Positions 44,201 through 52,668 of a stretch of DNA of 64,000 bases are shown in pieces (the first letter of the stretch is position 1; every line of letters starts with the position of its first letter). The notes beneath the pieces are model-generated. The model saw nothing but the letters and a program-made list of their open reading frames with translations, searched no databases and had not been told where the DNA came from. The stretch spans positions 124,001 through 188,000 of the forward strand of contig JAHBVR010000010.1 of the NCBI GenBank assembly GCA_019637395.1, read 5' to 3'. Both the position numbers and the translations under genes were made by a program. Source of the stretch: Vulcanimicrobiota bacterium. GTDB lineage: Bacteria; Vulcanimicrobiota; Xenobia; Xenobiales; JADMJV01.

Positions 44201-47200
44201 GTCGGCCTCGAGATCCATTTCCAGGTTGAGCATTTCCACCGGGTAGCCGGTTTTTTCGGCGACTACTTCGAGCAAAGCTTTGGAAACGCCGGGAACGGGA
44301 GCAGCCGCTGCCACGGGCGCGGTATCGACCGCTCCAAAAGCTCCCACGATTTGCCCCAAAGTCCTGAGAGACCCCATCTGGTCGGGGGCGACTTTGGGAA
44401 GTCCCGGCACTTTCTCTTCGATAGCGGCCAGGATCTCCACGCGCTTGATGGAGTCGATGCCCAGGTCGGCCTCGAGATCCATTTCCAGATTGAGCATCTC
44501 CACCGGATAGCCGGTTTTGTCAGCGACCACTTCCAACAAAGCTTTGGAAACGCCGGGAACGGGAGCAGTTGCTGCCACGGGAGCAGCCGTTACCGCACCA
44601 AAAGCTCCAACAATCTGACCGAGAGTCCGCAAGGACCCCATCTGATCGGGGGCGACTTTGGGCAATCCCGGCACCTTCTCTTCGATAGCGGCCAGGATTT
44701 CCACGCGCTTGATGGAGTCGATGCCCAGGTCGGCCTCGAGATCCATGTCGAGGTTGAGCATCTCCACCGGATAGCCGGTTTTGTCGGCCACCACTTCGAG
44801 CAGCGCCTTGGACACTCCGGGAGCGGGAGCGGCGGCCACGGGAGCAGCCACCGCGCCAAAAGCGCCGACAACCTCCCGCAGAGTTCTCAAAGACCCCATC
44901 TGATCCGAGGGAACAGCAGCCAGATCGGGCATTTTTTCCTGCACGGCGGCCAGAATTTCCACGCGCTTGATGGAGTCGATGCCCAGGTCCGCTTCCAGAT
45001 CCATGTCCAGGTTGAGCATCTCGACCGGATAGCCGGTTTTATCAGCTACCACGGCCATGACCGCGTTCCCCACCGCCGGTTGCGCCGGAGCGGCCGGAGC
45101 CGGGACGACCGGAGCGGGCTTGGGAGCCACCGCAGTGACCCTGGCTACGGGAGCCGCAGCCGGCGCGGGCGGAACGAAAGCGGCCGGAGGCGGAGCCGGG
45201 GCCAGCGCCGGAGCGGGCACGTGCACGGCCGCCGGAGCCTGGCCACCCTGCAGGCGCGACATCAGCGCCTGCTGGTTCTGCACCAGCGTCTGGAAAGTTT
45301 TCATGGTGGTTTCCTGGGTTTCCAGGAAGCGCTGGTGAGCCTGCGCGGCCTGCTGCTGCAGGGCCTGGATGGCCAGCATGCTGGCCTGCACCTGCTGCAC
45401 GGCTTCCGGAGACACCACCGGCTGCTGCGTAACCACCGGAGCCACCGGCCTGGCGGCCACCGGAGCGGGCGCGGCCACTGGAGCCGGAGGGGTCTTGCTC
45501 ACCGCCGGCTGCGAGCCGGCCGGCGGCAATACGTTGACGCTTCCAGCCGGACGCACGTTGCTGGATTTCTTGGTCTGAGGCGAGCGGTAGTTGGCGCCGG
45601 TCAGTTCCACCGTCATCTTGCGCTGGCGACCCTCGGCCGGAGCGGTTTCCCACTGGCCCAGGTGCACGGGCAGGCCGAGGGCGGCCAGTTGGGCCAGACC
45701 CTGAGCCAGGTCGGCCAGACCGTGTTTGCCGGTCGAAGCGTCCAGCGGCACGGCCTTGAAGTCCTTGCCCTTGAGGATGGCGCCCACCAGTTTGGTGAGC
45801 ACGTTTTTCGGACCAACCTCGACGAAGGTGCGGGCACCGCGGTGATAGAGTTCCTCCACTTGAGCCACCCAGTTGACCTGGGAAACCAGTTGATTGGCCA
45901 GCAAATCCTTCATTTTTTTGGCTTCGCCCGGGTAATCCTGAGCGGTTTTATTGGCCACGACCGGCAGGCTGGTTTTGGCGAATTTCACCTCGTCCAGGCC
46001 CTTGCGGAAAGGAGCCTCGGCGCTGGCCACCAGCGGGCTGTGAAAAGCCGCGCCAACCTGCAGAGGAATGGCCCGCATGCCGTGTTCTTTCAGTTTGGCG
46101 GTGGCTTCCCTGACCGCTTCCTTGCTACCCGAAAGCACGCACTGGCCGGGGCTGTTACGGTTGGCGATGACCACATCCTTGAGTTCGGGTAACAGCGCTT
46201 CCACTTTTTCCAGCGGAGCGGTGACGGCCGCCATGGCGCCGCGGCCGCCGTCGCCCCGGGCCATCAACTCACCGCGCAGGAAGGAAACCTTGCACAGCGC
46301 GTCGGCGTCATATACGCCGGCCGCATACAGGGCGCACAGCTCACCGTAGCTGTGACCGCAAGTGAAGTCGGGGGTCAGGCCAAAGCGCTGACTCAAAATC
46401 TCGTAAATACCGCGGTTCAGCGCACCTAGAGCGGGCTGGGCGGCGTCGGTGGCCGTCAGCGCCTCTTCGCGAGCCTTCTTGAGCTCGTCGTTGAAGGTGG
46501 GCGGCGGGTACATCTTGGCGCTGAGCGGCTCGCCCTGGGGCGAATGGGCGTCGCTGCGTTCGATGGATTCCAGCACCTCGGGGAAGATGCAGGCCAACTC
46601 ACGCCCCATGTTCACATACTGGGAACCCTGGCCGGGGAACATAAAGACGACCTTGCCGGCTTCCACGCCGGGGGCATAGAAGATCTCGGGACCCTCGCTG
46701 GCCTTGCCGTCATGCACCTGCTGAGCCGCCTGCAGCAGCAGGTCTTTTAGCGAATTCTCGGTGTTCCACACGATCACGCAACGGGCCGGGGCTTTGAAGT
46801 CGAACTCGGCGCTGCGCTGATGGGCCAGGCGAGCCTGTTCGGCCAGTTCAACGGGCAGCTTGTCGGCGCTGGTCTTGAGCGCCTGGGCCAGCAGAGCGGG
46901 CGTGGTGTTGGATTCGGCCCAGATGCGCAGGCTGCCGTCCCAGGCCACTTCCGGGCGCTCGGATTGGGCTTCTTCCAGCACCATGTGAAAGTTCGAACCG
47001 CCAAAGCCGAAGCTGGAAAGGGCGGCGCGGCGCGGTTGGCCCGGCTCGCTCACCCAGGGACGAGCTTCGTTATTGATGTAGAAGGGGCTCTCCTCGATGT
47101 TCATCTTGGGATTGGGCTTCTCCACGCCCAGCGTGGGCGGGAATACCTTGTAATACAGGGCCAGAGCGGCCTTGATCAGGCTGGCTGAGCCAGCCGCCGC

Positions 47201-48364
47201 CTTGGTGTGACCGACCTGTGATTTGACCGTGCCCAGAGCCACATATTGCTTGCGCTCGCCGCTGGCCGGCGCGTAGACGCTGCGCAGGCCCTCGAATTCG
47301 ACCACATCACCGACCTTGGTGCCGGTGCCGTGAGCTTCCACCAGGCGAATCTGGTTGGGCGAAACGCCGGCTCTCTCATAGGCGTCGCGCAGAGCGCGGG
47401 CCTGGCCTTTGGAGTCGGGGGCGTAGACGGCGCCGGAGTTGCCGTCGGAGGCCGTGCCCACGCCTTTGATCACGGCGTAGATACGGTCGCCGTCGGCCCT
47501 AGCGTCGGACAAACGCTTGAGTACCACCATGCCCAGGCCTTCGCCGATCAGGGTCCCGTCGGAGGCTTCCGAAAACGGCCGGATCTTGCCGCTGGGAGAC
47601 AGGGCCGGGGTTTTGGAAAAACACATATACATGAAGATGTCGTTAAACGTATCGGCGCCGCCGGTGATGACCATATCGGCCTTACCGGTGACCAGCTCCA
47701 GCATGGCCAGGTGGGCGGCCGACAGCGAACTGGCGCAGGCGGCGTCGACCACGCAGTTGGTTCCGTGCAGGTCCAGGCGGTTGGCGATGCGGCCGGCCAC
47801 CACGTTGCCGAGCAGACCGGGGAATGAGTTTTCCTGCCAGGGTACATAGCCCTCCGCGATGCGGCCCATGACCTCTTCGACCAGTTCGGGAGCCAGGCCG
47901 GATTCCACCAGAGCTTTGCGCCAGATGGGGTGACCGAGGCGGGCGCCCAGGGGAACGACCAGTTCCAGCGTGCCGGTCACGCCCAGGATGACGCTGGTGG
48001 TGTCCCGCTTGAATTCCTTATTGGGCCCGTAGCCGGCATCTTCCAAGGCCGCCTTGGCCACGACCAGGCCGAGCAACTGACTGGTATCGGTGGCTTCGAG
48101 CACCGTGGGCGGCAGCGAGAACTCGGTGGGATCGAAGCGGTGAGCGGGCAGAAAGCCGCCGCGCTGACAGTAGGTCATGTCCGGTGCTTTCTGGTTGGCG
48201 TCAAAGTAGTCTTCGGGACGCCAGTGAGTCTGGGGGATCTCGGTGATGCCGTCCACTCCGGCCCGAATCAGGTGCCAAAAGCCCTTTAAATCCGGTGATT
48301 TCGGATACATCGCGGCCATACCCACAATGGCGATGGCGTCGGCGGTGTTGTTTTTCTTACTCAT
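41261..48364 (-). CDS. pfaA: PUFA-synthase-type megasynthase subunit PfaA (KS-AT-6xACP-KR-DH)
   Basis: 2367 residues. KS (1-450): VVDAACASSLSA (Cys), VEAHGTGTKVGD and GTVKSQVGHTKAA (His). AT (about 565-870): MFPGQGSQYVNMG and CGHSYGELCALY (Ser). After a Pro/Ala linker come six tandem acyl carrier proteins (about 1100-1600), each with LEADLG[IV]DSIKRVEIL, whose Ser carries phosphopantetheine. KR (about 1810-2050): VVLVTGGARGVTAAT and FSSVTARFGRPGQVDY (Ser and Tyr). A polyketide-type DH closes the protein, with HQVGGRPVVP and LAVDAALQLG supplying His and Asp. It starts 9 nt after pfaD with AAGGGA upstream. It loads, elongates and reduces the acyl chain. Confidence 0.94.
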   Translation of the reverse strand: MSKKNNTADAIAIVGMAAMYPKSPDLKGFWHLIRAGVDGITEIPQTHWRPEDYFDANQKAPDMTYCQRGGFLPAHRFDPTEFSLPPTVLEATDTSQLLGLVVAKAALEDAGYGPNKEFKRDTTSVILGVTGTLELVVPLGARLGHPIWRKALVESGLAPELVEEVMGRIAEGYVPWQENSFPGLLGNVVAGRIANRLDLHGTNCVVDAACASSLSAAHLAMLELVTGKADMVITGGADTFNDIFMYMCFSKTPALSPSGKIRPFSEASDGTLIGEGLGMVVLKRLSDARADGDRIYAVIKGVGTASDGNSGAVYAPDSKGQARALRDAYERAGVSPNQIRLVEAHGTGTKVGDVVEFEGLRSVYAPASGERKQYVALGTVKSQVGHTKAAAGSASLIKAALALYYKVFPPTLGVEKPNPKMNIEESPFYINNEARPWVSEPGQPRRAALSSFGFGGSNFHMVLEEAQSERPEVAWDGSLRIWAESNTTPALLAQALKTSADKLPVELAEQARLAHQRSAEFDFKAPARCVIVWNTENSLKDLLLQAAQQVHDGKASEGPEIFYAPGVEAGKVVFMFPGQGSQYVNMGRELACIFPEVLESIERSDAHSPQGEPLSAKMYPPPTFNDELKKAREEALTATDAAQPALGALNRGIYEILSQRFGLTPDFTCGHSYGELCALYAAGVYDADALCKVSFLRGELMARGDGGRGAMAAVTAPLEKVEALLPELKDVVIANRNSPGQCVLSGSKEAVREATAKLKEHGMRAIPLQVGAAFHSPLVASAEAPFRKGLDEVKFAKTSLPVVANKTAQDYPGEAKKMKDLLANQLVSQVNWVAQVEELYHRGARTFVEVGPKNVLTKLVGAILKGKDFKAVPLDASTGKHGLADLAQGLAQLAALGLPVHLGQWETAPAEGRQRKMTVELTGANYRSPQTKKSSNVRPAGSVNVLPPAGSQPAVSKTPPAPVAAPAPVAARPVAPVVTQQPVVSPEAVQQVQASMLAIQALQQQAAQAHQRFLETQETTMKTFQTLVQNQQALMSRLQGGQAPAAVHVPAPALAPAPPPAAFVPPAPAAAPVARVTAVAPKPAPVVPAPAAPAQPAVGNAVMAVVADKTGYPVEMLNLDMDLEADLGIDSIKRVEILAAVQEKMPDLAAVPSDQMGSLRTLREVVGAFGAVAAPVAAAPAPGVSKALLEVVADKTGYPVEMLNLDMDLEADLGIDSIKRVEILAAIEEKVPGLPKVAPDQMGSLRTLGQIVGAFGAVTAAPVAATAPVPGVSKALLEVVADKTGYPVEMLNLEMDLEADLGIDSIKRVEILAAIEEKVPGLPKVAPDQMGSLRTLGQIVGAFGAVDTAPVAAAAPVPGVSKALLEVVAEKTGYPVEMLNLEMDLEADLGIDSIKRVEILAAIEEKVPGLPKVAPDQMGSLRTLGQIVGAFGASASPAPAPAAPSGNVSQALMQVVAEKTGYPVEMLNLEMDLEADLGIDSIKRVEILAAIEEKVPGLPKVASDQMGSLRTLGQIVSAFGATAAPAPVAAPQTNGNLLAIVAEKTGYPVEMLNLDMDLEADLGVDSIKRVEILAAVPEAGSLPADRVGSLRTLRQIVEAIGLPTAAPTPVLAPAPVASTSKLERRILLATAQPPLNNGKPFPLGKGARVMVFASQGNSLAQALEKELQELGLKVVHEVAPDLAGLFLVDSPLRESFQTVRSAATALRAQKGLLVSVARLDGRFGLTGNFPAPESGALTGLPKTAAHEWPEVTCRAFDVDNAFRDDQAVARKLIQEISHGGPLELGLTAGQRFALETPLEEVTVTKPLFKKGDVVLVTGGARGVTAATVIALARSCQPTLVLLGRSPLPAEEPAWARGLTQDGALKKAILQHEFNGKASPKDIEARFKALQAQREVHGNLEAIRQAGSKVEYRSLDVRDQQAVSNMIHEISSSLGPIQGIVHGAGVLADKKIEEKTDEMFDSVFSTKITGLKHLLQPLQDARLKAIVLFSSVTARFGRPGQVDYCMANDLLNKTAQLEAQRRPGCRVVSLNWGPWGGGMVTEGLKKEFQRLGVGLIELDAGAEAMVRELSAAPGGAVEILYGDGFPAPPGSDKPSGGLLQVVASVEEFPCLESHQVGGRPVVPVALQIEWFAQAATAAQVGQRFRGLRQLQILRPISLENGDVTLQVVQNGDVFELRNAQTGQVHSRASVDLGSELPEPPSLASVNGLAQQTYPHSNPVIYKDHLFHGPHFQAVKSVRGWSSHGIVAQVGTLPKVSDWIKQPLRSDWLADPLAVDAALQLGILWGIEALGKPSLPMVVGGYQQFQRKFPRGGVEARLWVEKSSPSKIVASVDFVDNQGTLVARLSDVEWTADASLKQAFTKEPVSSPR
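43560..45065 (-). repeat. Six tandem ACP-coding repeats in pfaA
   Basis: The six ACP units start about every 260-270 nt; their phosphopantetheine Ser codons are near 44978, 44711, 44450, 44185, 43925 and 43655. Units 2 to 4 are near-identical in protein (PVEMLNL[DE]MDLEADLG and the closing QMGSLRTLGQIVGAFG). The first and sixth units differ more, and the sixth is shorter (VPEAGSLPADRVGS). Alternating Ala/Pro linkers separate them. ACP number is known to raise product yield in Pfa systems; the similarity of the inner copies suggests recent duplication or gene conversion. Confidence 0.92.
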
Positions 48365-48373
48365 CTGTTTCCC

Positions 48374-49996
48374 TTATGCTCCCAAGTAGGCACTGATTTG
48401 GTCTTTGGTCATCGGTTGAAAAGCGGTGGCGCTGTCGGGCAGATCGGCGCCCTGCTGGCGCAGGTAGTTGGCCCGGGTCAGCACGGCCGCGCCCAACATC
48501 AAATTGTGGGCAACCAAGCCGGCCCGGCGATTCTCGGCCTTCTCAAGCTCGGAGCCCTTGGCCCACTCGTTGAAGGCGCCCATGGCCGGGCCGCACCAGA
48601 TTTGGAAGTCCACCTTGCGGTCTTCCAGGCCGGAATTAGCCCAGCGCGAGGCCCGTCCCAGATAGGAGCGGAAGACCAGCGCCATTTTGTGCTTGGGATC
48701 CTTGTCGGCGCGCTCGTTCTGGCGCGGATCCCGTTGCGTGAAGAAGGCGCGGGTATTTTCCCATTCCTGCTCGAGGGTGGTGCGGAAGTAATCTTTCTCC
48801 AGAGTCTGGCGTTCGGCCGCCGGAATGGCTTCCAGACTGTCATAGCGCCGATAGATCTCATACAGCTTCTTGGCGCGCACCGGGAACATGGTGCCCCACT
48901 TGAGCACCTGCACGTTGACGCCCATTTCGAACATATCGGCGGCCGGAGCCATGGCCACGTCGGCCTGGCGAGCCTGAGCCAGCATACCCCGAACAATATC
49001 GGAGCTACCCGACTCCAGACAGCTCTGATTGACCGAACCGGTGACCACGAAGCCGGCGCCCATGGCGAAGGCAGCGCACACCGAGTAAGGAGTTGCGAAC
49101 CCCCCGGCGGCGCCCACGCGCGGCTTGCGGGCATACTGGAATTTGGCCTGCAGTTGGTCGCGCAGGGCGATCATGGTGGGGATCAAGCAGACGGCCGGCC
49201 GATTGTCGGTGTGTCCACCGGAATCGGCTTCGGCGGTGATGTCCTCCGCGACGGGAATTTGGGCGGCCAATTCCGCCTGATCGGTGGTAAGAAAACCTTG
49301 CTCGACCAGTTGGGCCAACATCTTGTCCGGAGCCGGGGTAAGAAATTTGGTGGCCACCTCGACGCGCGAAATTTTGGCGAAGACCTGGTTGGGGGTGACT
49401 ATGGAGCCGTCCGGGCCGCGATGAATGCCGGCCAGGCGGTATTTCACCAGCGGCAGGGTCAGGCCCAGGAAGGCGGCCGCTTCAATGCGGCGGATACCCC
49501 GCTTGATATAGAGGTCGGCGATGGCCGCTTCCAGGTCCGGCTCGGAAGGGCTGTGGATAAAGTTAAAGCCGAAGGGCCGGTCGCCCAGACTGCCCTGCAG
49601 GCGGTCGATGGCTTTCTCGACGCGCTTGGGGTCGAGTCCAGCGGCTCCGAAGAAGCCCAGTCCGCCGGCGGCACAGGTCGCTTCCACCAGTTCTTCGCTG
49701 GCGATGCCGTTGGCCATGGCGCCCTGCACGTAAGCGTATTGCAGGCCGTGGATGCGGCGAAATTCCTGATCTCCCAGAGCTGAGGGATGGAGAGCGGGGG
49801 CAAAAGCCAGGATTTTCTTGCCCTTCCCCTGGGCCGAGAAGGTGACCGAGCCGCCCTGAGCGACCTTGAGGTCTTCCAAAAGGAACACCGGTTGGCTGAC
49901 GTTCAGCAAAGCTTGAGCCAGATCGCTCGATTCTGTTCCATTGTCTTGTGCTTGCCACCAGCCCTGACTCGCGGTCTGGGTCATTGTTGTCGTCAT
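48374..49996 (-). CDS. pfaD: PUFA-synthase enoyl reductase PfaD
   Basis: I chose ATG 49996, six bases after GGAGG; the longer frame to 50044 has no such site. About 540 residues. It is an FMN-dependent enoyl reductase of the 2-nitropropane dioxygenase-like fold. HGLQYAYVQGAMANGIAS, CAAGGLGFFGAAGLDP and GAAGGFATPYSVCAAFAMGA are the TIM-barrel and FMN-binding stretches, and GFVVTGSVNQSCLESG is the family-specific segment of PfaD. It reduces the double bonds that are not kept in the final chain. First gene of the pfa operon; its promoter must lie in 49997-50213, shared with the divergent ATP-grasp gene. Confidence 0.93.
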   Translation of the reverse strand: MTTTMTQTASQGWWQAQDNGTESSDLAQALLNVSQPVFLLEDLKVAQGGSVTFSAQGKGKKILAFAPALHPSALGDQEFRRIHGLQYAYVQGAMANGIASEELVEATCAAGGLGFFGAAGLDPKRVEKAIDRLQGSLGDRPFGFNFIHSPSEPDLEAAIADLYIKRGIRRIEAAAFLGLTLPLVKYRLAGIHRGPDGSIVTPNQVFAKISRVEVATKFLTPAPDKMLAQLVEQGFLTTDQAELAAQIPVAEDITAEADSGGHTDNRPAVCLIPTMIALRDQLQAKFQYARKPRVGAAGGFATPYSVCAAFAMGAGFVVTGSVNQSCLESGSSDIVRGMLAQARQADVAMAPAADMFEMGVNVQVLKWGTMFPVRAKKLYEIYRRYDSLEAIPAAERQTLEKDYFRTTLEQEWENTRAFFTQRDPRQNERADKDPKHKMALVFRSYLGRASRWANSGLEDRKVDFQIWCGPAMGAFNEWAKGSELEKAENRRAGLVAHNLMLGAAVLTRANYLRQQGADLPDSATAFQPMTKDQISAYLGA

Positions 49997-50213
49997 CTCC
50001 GGCCTCCATGCTTGGTCCCGCGCCCGCCTCGGGCACAGGGTCAAGCGCTATTACCCGCATGGCGCGGTACAAAACCGTTACTTTTTCGGGCAAGCATGAA
50101 GCATAACGGAACCGATTGCCCTTTTATTGCATGACCGGGAAAGTTTTTTCAGAAGGTTCCCCTGGGCCGGGAGCAAAGACTCGGGCCAAACAATCGCCCG
50201 GAGGTTTTTCACT

Positions 50214-51395
50214 GTGACGGTATTGTGCGTCGCCAGTTTCTATAAAGGATGGAAGTTTCTCGAGGAACTTGCCCGGTTGGGTTGCCACATCGTGCTGGTT
50301 ACCACCCAGGAGGTCTACAACGAACCCTGGCCGGCCTGTGTCAATGAACGCTTTTGTGTGCACAAGATCGATAATTTCGAGGAAGTTCGCAAAGCCGTCG
50401 GTTACCTGGCCCGCTCCCGCGATTTCGGCGCTATTTTGCCGATCGATGAGTACGTGGTCGATATTTGCGCCCAATTGCGCGAACATTTTCGCATTCCCGG
50501 GATCGGAGTCAGCGATGCCGCGCGCTTCCGCGACAAGTTGTTGATGCGCATCGAGGCCGACAAAGCGGGCGTGCCGGTGCCGGCCTTCTCGGCGGTGCTG
50601 CCTCATTCCAGGCTCAAGGAGTTCTGCCGGCAAGTGCCCGCCCCGTGGATTCTCAAGCCTCGCGCCGAGTCCGGCTCGGTCAAGATGCGCAAACTGGAAA
50701 ACGAGCGCGAACTGTGGGCGGCCGTCGAAGAATTGGGCGATGACCAGTCCCATTATCTGGTGGAGCGCTTTGTCAAGGGCAATATCCTGCACGTGGACGG
50801 CGTCGTCTGGAAGGGCAAGCTGGTTTTCTCTTCAGCCCACCGTTACGGCAAGACGCCCTTCTCCATCTGGCGCGACGGCGGCGTTTTCTCATCCCGTACC
50901 ATCGAAAAGAAAGATCCCACCTACGCCAGGGTCCACAAGCTGAATGAAGAGTTGATCAAAGCCCTGCGTCTGGAACATGGCGTTACTCACGCCGAATACA
51001 TCGAGGCCGAGGACGGCTCCATCTACTTCCTGGAAATCGCTGCCCGCGTGGGCGGCGCTCATATTGACGCCCTGGTCAAAGAGACGCGCGGAGTGGATCT
51101 GTGGGTGGAATGGGCCCGGGTGGAGCTGGCCGCCGCCGCCGGCAAGCCCTACAAGGTCAAGGCCTCCAAAGACCTTCAAGGGGGTCTGTTTGTCTGTCTC
51201 ACCCGCCAGAAAACCCCCGACCTCTCGGAATACGATGACGAGGAAGTCACCTGGAGCCATGTCTGGGACTACCACTTGGCCATGACCGTGGCCAGCAAGG
51301 ACAGCAAACGCGTCGACCGCCTGCTGGAGGCCTACCAGCACCGTTTTGCCGATGACTTCCTGGCCATCGGCACCGGCGGAGATCGCCCAGCTTAG
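50214..51395 (+). CDS. ATP-grasp carboxylate-amine ligase-like protein
   Basis: I start this at GTG 50214, nine bases after GGAGG; the frame from 50127 lacks such a site. 393 residues. An N-terminal Rossmann-like domain (VLCVASFYKGWKFLEELA) precedes an ATP-grasp core. PWILKPRAESGS binds ATP, HYLVERFVKGNI is the central strand, and YFLEIAARVGG carries the Mg2+-binding Glu and Arg near the C-terminus. The family links a carboxylate to an amine or thiol through an acyl phosphate. It is divergent from pfaD, so a role in activating or decorating the pfa product is possible but unproven. Confidence 0.78.
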   Translation: MTVLCVASFYKGWKFLEELARLGCHIVLVTTQEVYNEPWPACVNERFCVHKIDNFEEVRKAVGYLARSRDFGAILPIDEYVVDICAQLREHFRIPGIGVSDAARFRDKLLMRIEADKAGVPVPAFSAVLPHSRLKEFCRQVPAPWILKPRAESGSVKMRKLENERELWAAVEELGDDQSHYLVERFVKGNILHVDGVVWKGKLVFSSAHRYGKTPFSIWRDGGVFSSRTIEKKDPTYARVHKLNEELIKALRLEHGVTHAEYIEAEDGSIYFLEIAARVGGAHIDALVKETRGVDLWVEWARVELAAAAGKPYKVKASKDLQGGLFVCLTRQKTPDLSEYDDEEVTWSHVWDYHLAMTVASKDSKRVDRLLEAYQHRFADDFLAIGTGGDRPA

Positions 51396-52405
51396 AGCGG
51401 CAGGGGGCCGACCGGTTCCGGCCGGTGTTCCGGCTGGATCAATAAGGACTGGCTGGTGGGGTCGATGAGCGACTCGATCAGGCGGGGAAACCAGGGCCAG
51501 TTCTGCTGGCCCTGTTTGCTGAGCCAGAGGCAGTCGCGGCGCCAGGGATGGTACCCCATGGCGGCCTGATCCACCCGCAATTCGTAGGTAGCCACATCAT
51601 TGACGGCGCAGCGCAGCCAGCGCTCGGGAATGCCGCGCAAAAAAGTTTCCTCGTTCGGCTCCGCCTCGTGCAGGCGCGTCCAACCCCAACTCGAGGAGCC
51701 CGGCCACAGATAGACAGGGGCTTTGGCATAGTGAATCCACAGGGCCGGGCGGGGTAGCGGCCGCCGATCCTCCAGTTCCGGCTGCCCCTGCAGCCAATAT
51801 TGCTGAATCGAATGCTTTTCCTGATGAAACAGGCTGGGGGCCGTCAGAATCAGGCGCCTGGCCCGGAAAATCGTGTCCCGGCTCACAGCTGTCGGCCACT
51901 CGTGTTCCCAGTCGATCTGGCGGACCTCGGTGTCGGCATATGGATTCGCCCCTGCCCGTTGTAGTTCGAGCCAAAGCCGTTCGGTCAGGCCGGACACATC
52001 CAGGCTGGGCAGTTTCTCCATATAAATGGAGCCGATTTCGCCGCTCAGTTTGAATTCGCGAAACAGTCCTGCCTCAAGGGGCGGTCCCTTGACTCGATGA
52101 CTTTCCTGCAGCTCCACCAATCGTTCCCAGGAAGGGCTCTCGCGTGGAGCCAGGGCCGCGCCGTCGTGAAAACTCAGACCGCCTTCCTCTTCCCAAAAGG
52201 CCTGGCTATCGCGAATCCACTGCCATTGAGCGGCGCTGTACAAGAAGGGTGAACAGACCCAGCGGTCATAGGGGGTATCCGGGTCGCGCGGCCGGCCTTT
52301 CTCCAGAAGCAATACCTTCTGTCCCGAGCGATGCAGAGCACGCGCGATCAGGGCACCCTCCAGGGAGCCTCCAATCACCAGTACGTCGCCTTTTTGGATA
52401 AGCAT
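51392..52405 (-). CDS. FAD-dependent oxidoreductase
   Basis: I choose ATG 52405 (MLIQKGDVLVIGGSLEG); TTG 52423 is an alternative. About 337 residues. The N-terminal FAD-binding Rossmann motif is VLVIGGSLEGALIARALHR followed by the acidic KVLLLEKGRPRD, as in DAO-type and monooxygenase-type flavoproteins. The middle has few recognisable motifs. The C-terminal AMGYHPWRRDCLWLS segment resembles the FAD-contact region of amino-acid or polyketide oxidases. It overlaps the ATP-grasp gene by 4 nt tail to tail. Substrate unknown. Confidence 0.7.
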   Translation of the reverse strand: MLIQKGDVLVIGGSLEGALIARALHRSGQKVLLLEKGRPRDPDTPYDRWVCSPFLYSAAQWQWIRDSQAFWEEEGGLSFHDGAALAPRESPSWERLVELQESHRVKGPPLEAGLFREFKLSGEIGSIYMEKLPSLDVSGLTERLWLELQRAGANPYADTEVRQIDWEHEWPTAVSRDTIFRARRLILTAPSLFHQEKHSIQQYWLQGQPELEDRRPLPRPALWIHYAKAPVYLWPGSSSWGWTRLHEAEPNEETFLRGIPERWLRCAVNDVATYELRVDQAAMGYHPWRRDCLWLSKQGQQNWPWFPRLIESLIDPTSQSLLIQPEHRPEPVGPLPL

Positions 52406-52423
52406 GGGCCTGGTTTCGTGCAA

Positions 52424-52450
52424 TAAAAAAGGTGCCCTTCAGGACACCTT
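52424..52450 (-). terminator. Terminator after tRNA-Ser
   Basis: Arms AAGGTG and CACCTT plus inner CCT/AGG pairs form a hairpin just past the tRNA CCA end, followed on the minus strand by TTTTTT. It ends the tRNA transcript before the flavoprotein gene. Confidence 0.8.
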
Positions 52451-52451
52451 G

Positions 52452-52541
52452 TGGCGGAGTGACAGGGATTCGAACCCTGGCGGGCCTTGTGGACCCTCAC
52501 GCTTAGCAGGCGTGCGCCTTAAACCGCTCGGCCATCACTCC
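52452..52541 (-). tRNA. tRNA-Ser (anticodon GCU)
   Basis: The minus strand begins GGAGTGATGGCCGAG, the typical tRNA-Ser start. The acceptor pairs with CACTCC, followed by discriminator G and an encoded CCA (52452-52454). The anticodon loop CTGCTAA inside CACGC/GCGTG gives anticodon GCU for AGC and AGU codons. A long variable arm and the T-loop GGTTCGAATCCC complete the 90-nt gene. Confidence 0.96.
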
Positions 52542-52558
52542 TGGTTCAGGCCACCGGT

Positions 52559-52587
52559 AGTATAGTGGGATGTCTCGACCTTGTCCA
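52559..52587 (-). promoter_or_regulatory. Sigma-70-type promoter of tRNA-Ser
   Basis: On the minus strand TGGACA (52582-52587) and TATACT (52559-52564) are separated by 17 bases. They match TTGACA and TATAAT in 5 of 6 positions each. The -10 ends 18 nt before the tRNA 5' end. This supports a housekeeping sigma factor with E. coli-like preferences in this organism. Confidence 0.72.
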
Positions 52588-52668
52588 GAGGGTAGGGGTT
52601 TTCCCAGAAGGAACTGCCTGGCTGTGTGCGTAGGACAGGCCCGAAGCAAATGTTCGCCTGGAGGACCC

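Noticed and set aside
43560-45065. Regular 260-270 nt repeats as a possible CRISPR-like or satellite array
   Set aside because: They are in-frame ACP domains of pfaA, each with its DSIK motif.
42320-46192. Two long open frames opposite pfaA (605 and 613 codons, plus strand)
   Set aside because: They are His/Gly/Gln-rich mirrors of the high-GC coding strand, with no motif and no ribosome sites; pfaA domains on the other strand are unambiguous.
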